A stretch of DNA of 64,000 bases from Turbatrix aceti. Its lineage: Eukaryota > Nematoda > Chromadorea > Rhabditida > Panagrolaimidae. Location of the stretch: positions 9,588,193 to 9,652,192 of the forward strand of contig OZ017768.1 in assembly GCA_963969345.1 (NCBI GenBank), in the 5' to 3' direction. The translations under genes and the position numbers were made by a program. The notes under the pieces were generated by a model that was not told the DNA's origin, searched no databases, and was given only the letters and a program-made list of their open reading frames with translations. Positions 49,531-60,049 of this stretch are shown here, one piece after another (position 1 is the stretch's first letter; every line of letters starts with the position of its first letter).

Positions 49531-52500
49531 CAAAAAAATATTTTAAGACGGACAAAAAACATCTGCAAACGTTAAAAAATATCAAAAAAAATTTGTTTAA
49601 AGGGCAAAGAATTATTTAAAAAAACAGCTGTTGTTGATCTCATTTCACTTAACTGGGTCAAATGTCAGTCAGTTAGAAACTGCACAGCTGTGGGAATTTT
49701 AGTTTTTTTTGGATAATTGAATTTTTTTTGGGAATTTTGACTTTTAACAAAGAGATTTTTTTACACGATAAAAGTCTAGAAAAAAATAAAAAAAAATAAA
49801 GATTATGCATAGAAAAATCACGTCTTGCCTCGATTCGCTTAAATAACTACATCATATTTCGGAATTCTTTTAGGTCACGACGCCAATTTTTTATACACTA
49901 CATCCCGACCCTTACTCATGTCGTCATGTCAGTCTCGCGGTTAGGCAGGTAAAAACAAACAAACGCGGTCAATGAAACCAAGAAAATTAAATATAAAACA
50001 TTTTCTTTACTTTTTTATCAATTTGAAAACGAACGTCCTAAGAAAAAGTACTCGATCGGTTACCGTTAGCAACGCAAACATATTTGCTGTTCTTTTTTTG
50101 CACCCGTTTTCAAATTTAGTAAATCTGAGCAGAAAAAAGGAACACAAAAGTATACTGCTATGGATACGCCCCTGGCTAGTCGAAAGCGTCCGTTGTCTAA
50201 TTGGATACTTTTTGACAAAGCTTAAAAAAATTAGACATCAGACCAAAAAAAAGCTGTTTGATGGCTGGAGACGAGAGTGATCACCATTACAATCACGATC
50301 GGGATCACAATCGTCAATCTTTCCTTCGTTTGGTTTTGCTTGAATGTTGCATTTTAAAAATAACTGGCAACAGGATGCTGCCTGAGGCGATACCGGATGC
50401 AAATGAATATAAAAAACAGACAACAAAACGTTGTCGAGAGAGCAATAAAATTGTAAAATACATAAATTTTGTTGTTTAAAAAAATCGAAAAAAAGCGATG
50501 AACATTGACAGTTAAAAAAAGTAAGTAATACTAAAAAAGGGCATCTCTTTGAAGTCTTAGTAAAGAATGTCGTTTTAGATATTCAGTAGATACAGGCAAA
50601 AAAACTATACGAACCAAAACAGGCACTAGAACAGTACATTTTTTGCTTACGGTAACAAAAAATGTAAAAACGCAATGTAGACATTACAAATGCGTGCAAA
50701 AACATTTAAAAGGACAATAAAAAGGCATGCAATGTTTACAAGCACCATTGTATTGTACAGTAAATTACGGCATACAATACACTGAGCAATAAAAAAAAAC
50801 TATGTTCTGAAAAAAAAATGAAAAAATTAAATTCATCAGAATTTGAAAAATTGAAATTTTCTAAACCGTATTCCGACAAATGACGACAGAATTTTTTAAA
50901 GATTCTAATCTGCATTTTTATTCATCTCAAACACCAAAAAAAACAAACACTAGAATAAAAAAAAATGTTGTTGTAAAAAACCCGTTCCACGCCGTGCCGG
51001 TCTGTTAAACCATTTATAGAGTCACTTTTTTTTGTGTTGGTACAACGACACAAAAAAGAGAGAATAGGAAAGAAACACCTGTACGTGCCGTAAAATCAGT
51101 GTCGAACGAACCAACACAAAACAGGGTTTATTTATGGTAAATAAAAAAAGCTGATGAAAAAAACATGGATTGACGAAAGAACGGAGGGACAGGACACTGT
51201 AGAGAAAAAATTGTACCAAGCAACGGTACAAAAAAATAATTTTTTGTAGTGTTGTCGGCGTAAAAAGGGAAAATAATAATGGCACAATACATTTATAATC
51301 CCTGCTCGGTACAAAAATGGTGCACACAATAACAACGTGGAATGAAAAATAATTTTGAAAATAGAATTCTTATTCTGTAAAAATTATAAAAAAATTGAAC
51401 GCTTTTAATTTTTCTGACGTGAACGCCGCCAAAACCCAGTAAAAAGAGTACCGACGATTCAACAAGAATGCTTCGCGTTTTGTGAAGTAAGTAAACTACA
51501 AACAAAAAAACTTCATTTTTTTCAACCCACGTAAAATGAAGATCAGTCGATACAGATGCTCTTTGCTTCGCCTGCGTGAGGAGCGCATTCCGCCTTTCTT
51601 AATGCCGATCTTGCTCGAAATTCAAAGTGCAAATATCGGTTTTATTTATACACTATGCATACTTAGTACACGCACCTGTGAACGGTTGACGGTGAGATCA
51701 GAGGTCGGAAAAGTTTGAAAAACGATTTCAAACCAATTTTGTTTTACGATTTTCATAATGACAAACACATGCATCGATTAACGTAAGCACTTCCAGTTAT
51801 TTAGTTCCTCGTTTTTTTTTATTTTCCCTCACATCAGCATCCTCAAACTCAAACTGATTTTTTTTGAAATATAAATACATATTTTGTTTGCTTCTTTCTT
51901 GTTACAAAGGATATGTACAGAAAAAAAAGTGATGATTCATCAAACTAAATTCACATGAACACACACCCCGAATCTTCAACAAGAGTAAAATCAACCAATC
52001 CCTCGTCTTATTCATCGACCACCTGTAGGTCGAACCCCTTACTTGAAGGATTTTGCATTTTTTAAGGCAACTATTTACACAAATTGTTTTGCAAACCAAA
52101 AAAATCAGTTTTTTAGAACATGTTTAGTACATTTTATGATGGAATTTCTACATTTTTTGATAAAAAATTATATTCCGGAATGAAATTATTGTATAGCGCA
52201 AAGTATATAAAAATGATACTTTATCATCAAAAGTGTCATTGCATGAGCAAGAATTTCGTTGAAAGAAGTCCACCGAAGCCGGATCACTTTTTTTATAACG
52301 CCCAAAAGACTCGTGAGAAAAATTTGATAACACTAAAATTTTGTTAATTTTGCATGAGAAAACTCACAAACGCAAATATTTTTACCGTTTTTAAGAATGA
52401 ACTATTTACTATATTTTTTAACAAAATATACAGTATATAGTATTATAATAAAATTTTTGCATTTATTCGCTAATAAATAGTAAAAATTGAATTTATTCGA

Positions 52501-54264
52501 CAGCGAACGCCTCAGCTTCTCTGATCGTAGGTTAGAATCTGACTGAAAAAAATAAAATAAGTGCCAACAAAACCCATGTCTACAGTGTTCTTTATATACT
52601 GTGTCCCAACCCCGGTTATTTTTTCATAAAAAAAACAAATCGCATGAAAAGAACAGAAGTCACAAAGAATTTTCCAATAAAACAGAAACCAAAGATCTCG
52701 TAAGATAATCACATTTTTTGATCATCGGTTGATGGGAATCAAATACGTAAGAAGTAAAAAAAACGGCTACACTAGCCAGACAGTTGTTCAGATAATAAAA
52801 CACATTTCGGTGATTGCTTTCAATAAAAAAATTACAGTACATCGAAAAAGTTTAAAATATTATATTAATTTTAAAGAATTATGATATATGCAGAAAATAT
52901 TTTCATAGAATATTTTTATACGATAAAAAAGTTTGTTTAAAAAAGGCGTTCAAAAACATTTTCAAAAGATTGGCCAAAAATTTTTATATTAGGAAGCAGT
53001 AAAAGATTACGTAAAACAAAATCTGAAAAAAATTTGTAATCTTCGGTTTATTTATACACGTGTCATAAAGACAAAACATGTATCAAAAAATAACAACAAA
53101 CTGCAACAATAATCAATCAGTACCTCGTTCCTTTCAACCGGTTCTAACAAAAACGTTGTCCAACAATCAAAACAAACTACATACATGTATGCTTGCAAAT
53201 GTTGTAACGATAACAAAAACCGGTTCCAAAAAATAAAAAAAATGTATTACGATTGAATTTTGACAATACAAAATTTTTTCGGATGAATGCCAGATGAGAT
53301 AAATAATGTCCGCTGTCAAAAAATTATATACTATAAACAATTCGGCAATCTAAATAGTAGGGCGCTACGTTGAATTGTTTCCAAAAAAGAGGAAGAAACT
53401 AAACATAAACAAATGCACACACTTTTTAGATTCGAGTATCTGATAAATGATACTTTTTCGGACATTTATATTACTAATATGTATGATATATGCCTTTTTT
53501 CCCAACTCAAAAAATAGAGTGGACAAGACAACTCGATGACGAAGAAGATGAAGGAGGAACAAAAGTGTTGTCATTTTGACGAAAAATGACACAGCCTCCA
53601 CGAGACGCAGAGGCGATTCGGTCTGCGCCTGGCTTGTTATATAGCTGCAGGCAAGCTTTATTATTACCAACCAAGAGAAAGAGAGAGAGAGAAGAGGTCG
53701 ATGTGTGTGTTGGCGTACGCGTTAATGCATTTCTTTGCATTCTTAAAAATTTGTTAGGCTGGGTTCTATGAGTGGACAGATGGACCTTTGATGATGATGA
53801 AGACGCACAGGGCGTGACGGACAGGCGCGAACGCTGGTAAGTGGACATGACGGACGAACAAAGTTCTGTTGGACAGACGGACGTTTTTGGGTACGCACGC
53901 TGCGGGGTGGACACACATGCATTCACTTGGTTGTGATTACACGGACGGACAAGCGGCGAACAAACATATGTGTGTGTAGGTGTGTGTTTTCATTTTTGCA
54001 GGATGCGTACGCGTTCACGCGACCGACTGAAGCGGACGGCGAGTCATAAACCAACCAGCTTGAACTGGCCGGAAAAAAGCAGCAACCCGCAAAGATGATA
54101 GATAAAAAATCGCATGTCGTATTCTTTTACCCGTTCATTGCCCGATACTTCTTTTTTTGTTGTTTCTTTTGCATTTTAGAAAACAAAAGAAGACAGTGTG
54201 GTAATCTGCCAATATCATCTTCACTGTTGGTCGGGTTGCAGAAAGAACCACACGAGGTCAAACA
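49531..54264. other. Gene-free stretch up to the lipase gene
   Basis: Very AT-rich from 49531 to 53500. A GC-rich block at about 53590-54060 contains a TATATAG and may be a promoter for the lipase or for leftward transcription. An ORF at 51536-51718 has fair codon use but no recognisable match. A weak B-box-like site lies near 52530. Confidence 0.45.
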
Positions 54265-54373
54265 ATGTTGGCGGCAGCAGCACGAAGAGGAGCACAAACC
54301 ACCACAATCATTGCCTTGCGTTCTTTTGTGTCGACGACAACACCGAGGAGGATGAGGAATACTAATACGAATA
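54265..54373 (+). CDS. Possible alternative first exon of the lipase gene
   Basis: ATG 54265 opens a basic, Ala/Arg/Thr-rich N-terminus (MLAAAARRGAQTTTIIAL, then RSF) resembling a mitochondrial targeting peptide. A GTTTGT donor at 54374 and a TTTAG acceptor at 54756-54760 would join it in frame to GCC TCG GCC ATG of the lipase. This is a hand prediction. The simpler start at 54739 remains the default. Confidence 0.3.
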
Positions 54374-54738
54374 GTTTGTTTTTTTCTGTTAAAATTTTAT
54401 TTTACGACTCGTGGCTGTTGTCGCGTTGTCTGCTACCACGAAAAAAATATGTATCCTCTGGGCCTTTGAACTTTGTTTACCGCCGTCGTCTGGCGTAGTT
54501 GAAAAAAAATCTGTGATCTACAAATCGTGCTCATGAAATTTAAAAATTTGCGCGATGAACTAATTTTTTTTTCTCAAAGCCTGGTGTTTTTGCATGATAC
54601 GCGTTCATCACAGGTGTGAATTTGCATTTTGTGATTAGTTTTCCTATGACTGCTATTTTCGAACGTCGAACGAGTGTGGTTCTCACAATCGCTCCGAGGA
54701 TCAGACTGAACAACTGACTATTTCTTGTTTGACTGACT

Positions 54739-56382
54739 ATGAAATGGCCTCTCAATTTAGCCGCCTCGGCCATGGCAACCGTCTACGAGAAGATCACTCG
54801 TGCGAAGAAGAGCCCCTCACCGCCAGACGAAAACGAAAACGTAAACGAAAGATCAACCCAGGAGCAGTCATCCCTCAATTCATCATCGGCAGAAGCTGTA
54901 TCGTCAACGACAGATGCTACATCGTCGACGGCAGATGCTACATCGTCGACGGCTGTGACTACATCGTCGACGGCTGTGGCTACATCGTCGACTGCTGAAG
55001 AGTCATCAAGTGTTGCTTCTGGATCAACAGAGGATATACTTAAGCCAACGTTTGAGGATGTGCCGGCCGATAGCGAGGCAACAGTCGTCGAACCGCTTCC
55101 GGAAAAACTTGCACTTTCGTTTTCGGGATGCGGATTTCTTGGATGCTATCACTTTGGTGTCGTTCTTTGCTTCCAGAAAAATGGACAGGTTTGTGAGAGT
55201 CCTGACTCGATTTTTGACAATTTGTTTCTTTTTGGGATTTCAAAATGAATTTGTAATGTTTGTCAAAGTTTCGAGTCAGAACGATTTTTCGAACATATTT
55301 TTTTTGTGTTGAGACCAGGCTCTCGTTTAAGAAACTGATTTTAGTAAATTCGTTTTCAAATTTTTTAAATTTGTATTTTTTTAAAAGTTTTTCTTAGCAG
55401 AATTACAAATTTTTACACTTCTTGGTACACAAATAAAATTTTCTGTTCAATATATTCGTTCCTAATCCAATTATGGCTACATTTTGAATTCTTATTACAA
55501 ACACATGTAAATTGTGTTTGCCAGTTTGGGTTTCACACCGTAAACTATTTTTTCTCCTTTGCAGAATTTGATGAAGAGAGTAACTCGATTTGCCGGTGCA
55601 TCTGCGGGAAGTCTCGTGGCTGCGTTAACCGTTTTGGCCCCCGACAAGCTCGAGGTTGGCTAAGCAAATGTTTTTTTGTTGTCAATTTTGTTAATGGGTG
55701 ATTTTCAGACCGGTCTTGAACAATTGTACAGCATGGCTGATGAAATAAATGCCATGACATTTGGTGCCATGACTCCGGGTTTTCAACTCCACGAAAGACT
55801 TTCGCAGATTGCTACTAAGGTTTTGGAAAATGATGATATCAGTACGGCTCAAGATAAGTTGCACATATCTTTGACCAGGAATACGGTAAGTTCAATAAAA
55901 AAATTGTTGAAATACCTCTTTTTTTAATTTTGAAATTTTCTTTGCAGGACAAAAAAAATCGTCTACTCTCCAAGTTCAAAGACAAAGAAGAGCTGCTACA
56001 AGCCCTGCTAGCGAGCTGCTACATCCCGATGTACTCTATAAGCTACAAGGCAACCCCACCCAAAATCGACAACGAATGCTACATCGACGGCGGCTTCTCC
56101 GACAACCTTCCCGTCTTCGACGACGTCTATACGATAACGATATCTCCCTTCTCAGGCTCAGCGACCATATCCCCACACGATCAGAATGCCTTTGACTGGC
56201 GCATGACCGTTGCCAACCAACAGATGAAGGTCAACCTCCACAACATATTTCGCGGTGCCCGGGCGCTATTTCCTCCAACTTCTTCGGTTCTGCACTCCTA
56301 CTACGAGATGGGCTATCGTGATGGCATGAAATTTTTGCTCAAACACAATTGCCTTGAGAGAAATGAATCCAGCGAGGTCTAA
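54739..56382 (+). CDS. Patatin-like phospholipase/triacylglycerol lipase (PNPLA, ATGL type), 383 aa
   Basis: Exons are 54739-55188, 55565-55654, 55709-55885 and 55948-56382 (1152 nt, in frame). The family hydrolyses triacylglycerol or phospholipid with a Ser-Asp dyad, often on lipid droplets. The oxyanion loop SGCGFLGCYHFGV, the nucleophile elbow GASAG (exon 2) and the Asp in DGGFSDNLP (exon 4) are intact. HISLTR, SPFSG and GYRDGMKFL are ATGL-like. Residues before the catalytic domain (about 1-125) include a Ser/Thr repeat (units such as ATSSTAD). The catalytic part is compact and lacks the long C-terminal half of vertebrate ATGL. The second intron's donor, GTTGGC, is weak. Start: ATG 54739, with ATG 54772 (MATVYEKITR) as an alternative. 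Confidence 0.9.
54895..55000 (+). repeat. In-frame 15-bp repeat encoding Ser/Thr/Ala units
   Basis: Repeats of about 15-18 bp with core ACATCGTCGAC encode SST(A/T)(D/V)AT units at the N-terminus of the lipase. Likely disordered and possibly length-polymorphic. Confidence 0.8.
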
Positions 56383-56416
56383 ATTGGTTGTTACGATGGA
56401 ATTTTTTTAAACGGAT

Positions 56417-56422
56417 AATAAA
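56417..56422 (+). terminator. Polyadenylation signal AATAAA for the lipase gene
   Basis: Canonical hexamer 35 bp after the stop codon. Confidence 0.65.
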
Positions 56423-56895
56423 TCGGGTGATATGATTTTTTTGGCCTGAAATTTGAGATACGTTGTTTTCGTTTTTTTTGCCTCAGAATACAAAATTTCG
56501 AAACGAAAAGTTCCAAAATCAGATTTTCGTAGCGGGATTCTTTTTTTTACGTTTGCCAGGACTTTTTTTTGTATTTTTTAACTTCATTATTTTTTGCTTT
56601 TAAAAATTTTTAATTCTCAATTGTTTATCAGCATCAAAAATTTACACCTTCTTGATCGATTTGGACAATAACAATATCACTTTTTTGCGACGCTGCAAAA
56701 ACAGACAAAACGGGTTGTTCCCTTCCCGACATCGGCCGAAACCAGTAATGGTCAGCGCGCACCGTGATAACACAGAAATTGTGTGCACGCGGACACATTT
56801 TTCGTCTTGCGTTTGGTTCTTTTATCTGTTCTTTCTCCTTCTTCCTTGTATTGATCTTTCAGTTGTCTGTCTTCTGTCTATTCGACCTTTATTTC
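56423..56895 (+). other. Intergenic region and promoter of the acyl-CoA oxidase gene
   Basis: AT-rich at first, then a mixed-composition segment (56690-56895) ending in a pyrimidine-rich tract and acceptor. No coding frame is supported. Confidence 0.5.
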
Positions 56896-56897
56896 AG
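56896..56897 (+). promoter_or_regulatory. Acceptor AG, likely trans-splice site, for the acyl-CoA oxidase gene
   Basis: TTTATTTCAG ends two bases before ATG 56900. A nematode-consensus acceptor this close to a start codon fits spliced-leader addition; a leader intron is the alternative. Confidence 0.5.
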
Positions 56898-56899
56898 TC

Positions 56900-59259
56900 A
56901 TGCTAGTTCAACCAGGTGACAACCCCCTAATCACAAAAGAACGCCAGGCCGCGACGATCGATGTATCCAGCCTGGCTGCTTTTATCCACGGCGGCGCCAA
57001 TGTCGTCAAACGTCGTCACGAGATTCTCCAGGCCGTTGAAGCCATTTCAGAGCTCCAAAACACGATTCCGATCGAGTTTCTGTCGAGAGAAGAGCGTCAC
57101 GAGGAACAAACCCGACGTGCCGTGATCATGAGTGACGTCGCGACGGATATCATCGATGCCAGCGACTTTTTCGGCGAAGGGATCTACTACCAGGGCCTTG
57201 TCATTGGACACGACCTGCATCCCATGTCTCTGCACTACGGCATGGTCCTTCAGGCTATCCAGAATCAGACGGATCCCGACCAACTTGAAGAATGGCTGGG
57301 GCCTATGGTTGCGAGAACCATCGTTTCCACCTACGCGCAGACTGAGCTGGGTCACGGCACGAATTTGAGCAAGCTGGAGACAACCGCGACTTACGATCCA
57401 AAAACCCAGGAATTCGTCCTGCACAGTCCAACTATTACTGCGACCAAGTGGTGGCCCGGGGGCATGGGCAAGTCCTCGAACTACGTTCTCCTCATGGCGC
57501 AGCTCATCACCAATGGCACAAATCACGGGCCACATCCCTTTTTTATTCCAATCCGTGACTCAGTAACCCACACCCCTCTTCCTGGAGTGAAAGTCGGCGA
57601 CATTGGACCGAAGCTCGGAATTAACGGCAATGATAATGGATTTCTGCGCTTTGATCACTACCGAGTTTCGAGAAGGAGTATGCTCATGAGGAACGCTAAA
57701 GTTTTGCCAGATGGGACCTACGTTCCGCCGAAGCATGCAAAACTCGGCTTTGGTGCGATGGTTTTTGTGAGATCGATTATGGTCAAGGACCAGGCTGTCA
57801 TGCTGGGTGCTGCAGCGACCATTGCAACCAGATATTCGGCTATCAGGCAGCAGGGTGAGATTACCAAGGGGTGAGTTCGATTTATTTTTGGAATTCTTTT
57901 CTATTGCTCATTGTTCTAAACGTGTTTGATGTGAGATCGAAAATCTATTTTGGAACAAGGTTCTAAATCTGAAATATTTTTTTAAGCTTTTTTTTTTATT
58001 GTTGGAAGACTTTGTTCTGATGCTTAGTTTTTGAACAAAAGTACTAAAAAATTTCGAATTCTTTGATTTTTGGTACTTTTTAGGACAAAATTAGGAAAAC
58101 TAAATAACATTGATTTTTTTTTAATTTTGAAAAATGAAAAAAATTTTTTTGGTTTAAAACTATTTTCGAACATTTTTGGAACACTAACCCAATTTTTTTC
58201 AAATGTAATATTTTTTCTAGCAAAAACGAAGTCCAAATCCTTGAATATCAAACGCAACAGTACCGAATCTTCCCGCAGATTGCTCGAACACTCGTTTTTC
58301 TCTTCGCTGCCAACGAAGTCAAGAACCTCTACCAACGCGTGACCGACGACCTCGCCGCGGGCAACCTGGAACTCCTACCTCACCTCCACGTCCTTTCGAG
58401 TGGCCTCAAATCCGTTGTTTCCTGGGAAGTTGCCCTCGGCATCGAGCAATGCCGACTTGCCTGCGGGGGTCATGGATATTCTCTTGCCAGCGGACTACCT
58501 GGTATTTACTCGTACGCTGTTGGTGGATGCACATACGAGGGCGAGAACATCGTCATGCTCCTTCAGGTTGCACGTGGTCTTGTCAAACTGGTTCCTGAAA
58601 TTCTTGGCGGGAGTACGCGGCATTTATCCGAATTAACTGCTTATTTGGGCCAAAAGGGGTCTACTCGAACATCTTTGCCGACTGTTGGACACGATTTTGA
58701 TCCACAAATCTTGATTCGCGATTTCGAATCCGCAGCTAGGAGTCAGCTTTTCGCGGCTTATGATCGACTGAAGTTGAACGAACGCACCCTGCCCAAGGAA
58801 GAAGCCTGGAACGCTACCGGCATCGAGCTTTGCAAGGCTTCCCGCCTCCACGTCAAGGCATACCTCGTCAAAAACTACTTTGCCTACGTCAATACCTGCC
58901 AAGACGCTTCAACCAAAAAAGTACTAACCCAGCTTGGACAACTTTACGCTCTAGACCAGATTGCCTCAGCCGGTTCCTATTTCCGCCGAGGAGGGTATTA
59001 CACCGACGACCACCTTCGCGCAGTCCACGACGGTATTTACCGCCTGCTGGCGCTTATCCGACCCAACGCTGTGGCTATCGTCGACGCTTTCGATTACAGT
59101 GATCGGGAGCTCAACAGCGTTCTTGGTCGCCGGGACGGAAACGTTTACGAGAATTTGTTGGCTTGGGCAGAAAAGTCGCCATTGAACAGGAATGACATCT
59201 CGTCGGCTTACCTGAAGCACCTGAAGCCGATGATTATCGAGGGAAAAAGTAAGTTGTAG
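56900..59259 (+). CDS. acox: Peroxisomal acyl-CoA oxidase with C-terminal SKL, 669 aa
   Basis: Exons are 56900-57870 and 58221-59259 (2010 nt, in frame). The enzyme desaturates acyl-CoA to trans-2-enoyl-CoA with FAD and passes electrons to O2. This is the first step of peroxisomal beta-oxidation, which in nematodes also shortens ascaroside side chains. Length matches the family. Visible motifs: FAD/substrate region QTELGHGTNLSKLETTATYD, TKWWPGG, GGHGYSLASGLP, and YEGENIVMLLQ with the catalytic Glu. The protein ends GKSKL, a canonical peroxisomal targeting signal. Codons AGT AAG TTG for SKL overlap a strong donor-like A|GTAAGTT, so an alternative C-terminus is possible. It follows the lipase gene in the same direction. 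Which acyl chain it prefers cannot be told from sequence alone. Confidence 0.93.
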
Positions 59260-60049
59260 TGTGTATTTATTTTTTGTGACGATAAAAAAATGTATTTATT
59301 ATTTTTGAAGTGAAAAAAAAATAAATTGATTTTTTAATTTTTGCGACTAATTTTTATATTTGAAACACCAAAAAAGTCCGGCTCGATTTTTGAAATATAC
59401 AGTTTTTTTTTTAAATTTTTTAGACACTTACACCGTCAAAATCATACCAAAATTAAAATTTTTAAACACTGAAAATTCAAATATTTTCGAACATTTTGTA
59501 CCAAGTTTCCGATCTGTCTGAAACTTTGCAGCATTAATGCCAGTAGCAAGTGTGTTTACCAAAAAAAATTTGCACCCGATCCATCGCGTTTGAAACAAGC
59601 AATGCGTCAATTAGTTTACACTCAAACTTTTTGACGCTACTGTATGTCAAACTTTGTATGTTGGACATTCAAAACACAATTAAAAAATGTACTTGATTAG
59701 TATTGTTGACTGAATTATGGTGTCCTCAGAATCTTTTTTTGACGATTTTAAACACGCACGATTGATGACGCAAAAACTACAATTTTTGGAAATGTTGGCG
59801 TGTCACTGGTACATACGTACAATCCAAGAAAGTATAACGAAACATAGTGTGTCTTCTCTACATCTGGAGTATGAAGCAGGATGACAGATAAATACCATGT
59901 AGTCCAAACTGGCATTGTACCCGATTATTTTACAACTACCCCGTCCCCGGACAGAATCCCTGCATGGAAGTACAATTTTCAATGGCTACAGGTAACATTG
60001 TCTTTATTTTTCATTAACCACAGCACATTCATTTCTTGGTGACTCAAAA
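59260..60049 (+). other. Acyl-CoA oxidase 3' UTR and cyclase promoter
   Basis: A polyadenylation signal lies at 59320-59325. The rest is AT-rich with no supported exon. A TTTTTTAG acceptor-like site near 59420 could serve an alternative final exon. Confidence 0.5.
59320..59325 (+). terminator. Polyadenylation signal AATAAA for the acyl-CoA oxidase gene
   Basis: Canonical hexamer about 60 bp after the stop codon. Confidence 0.6.
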
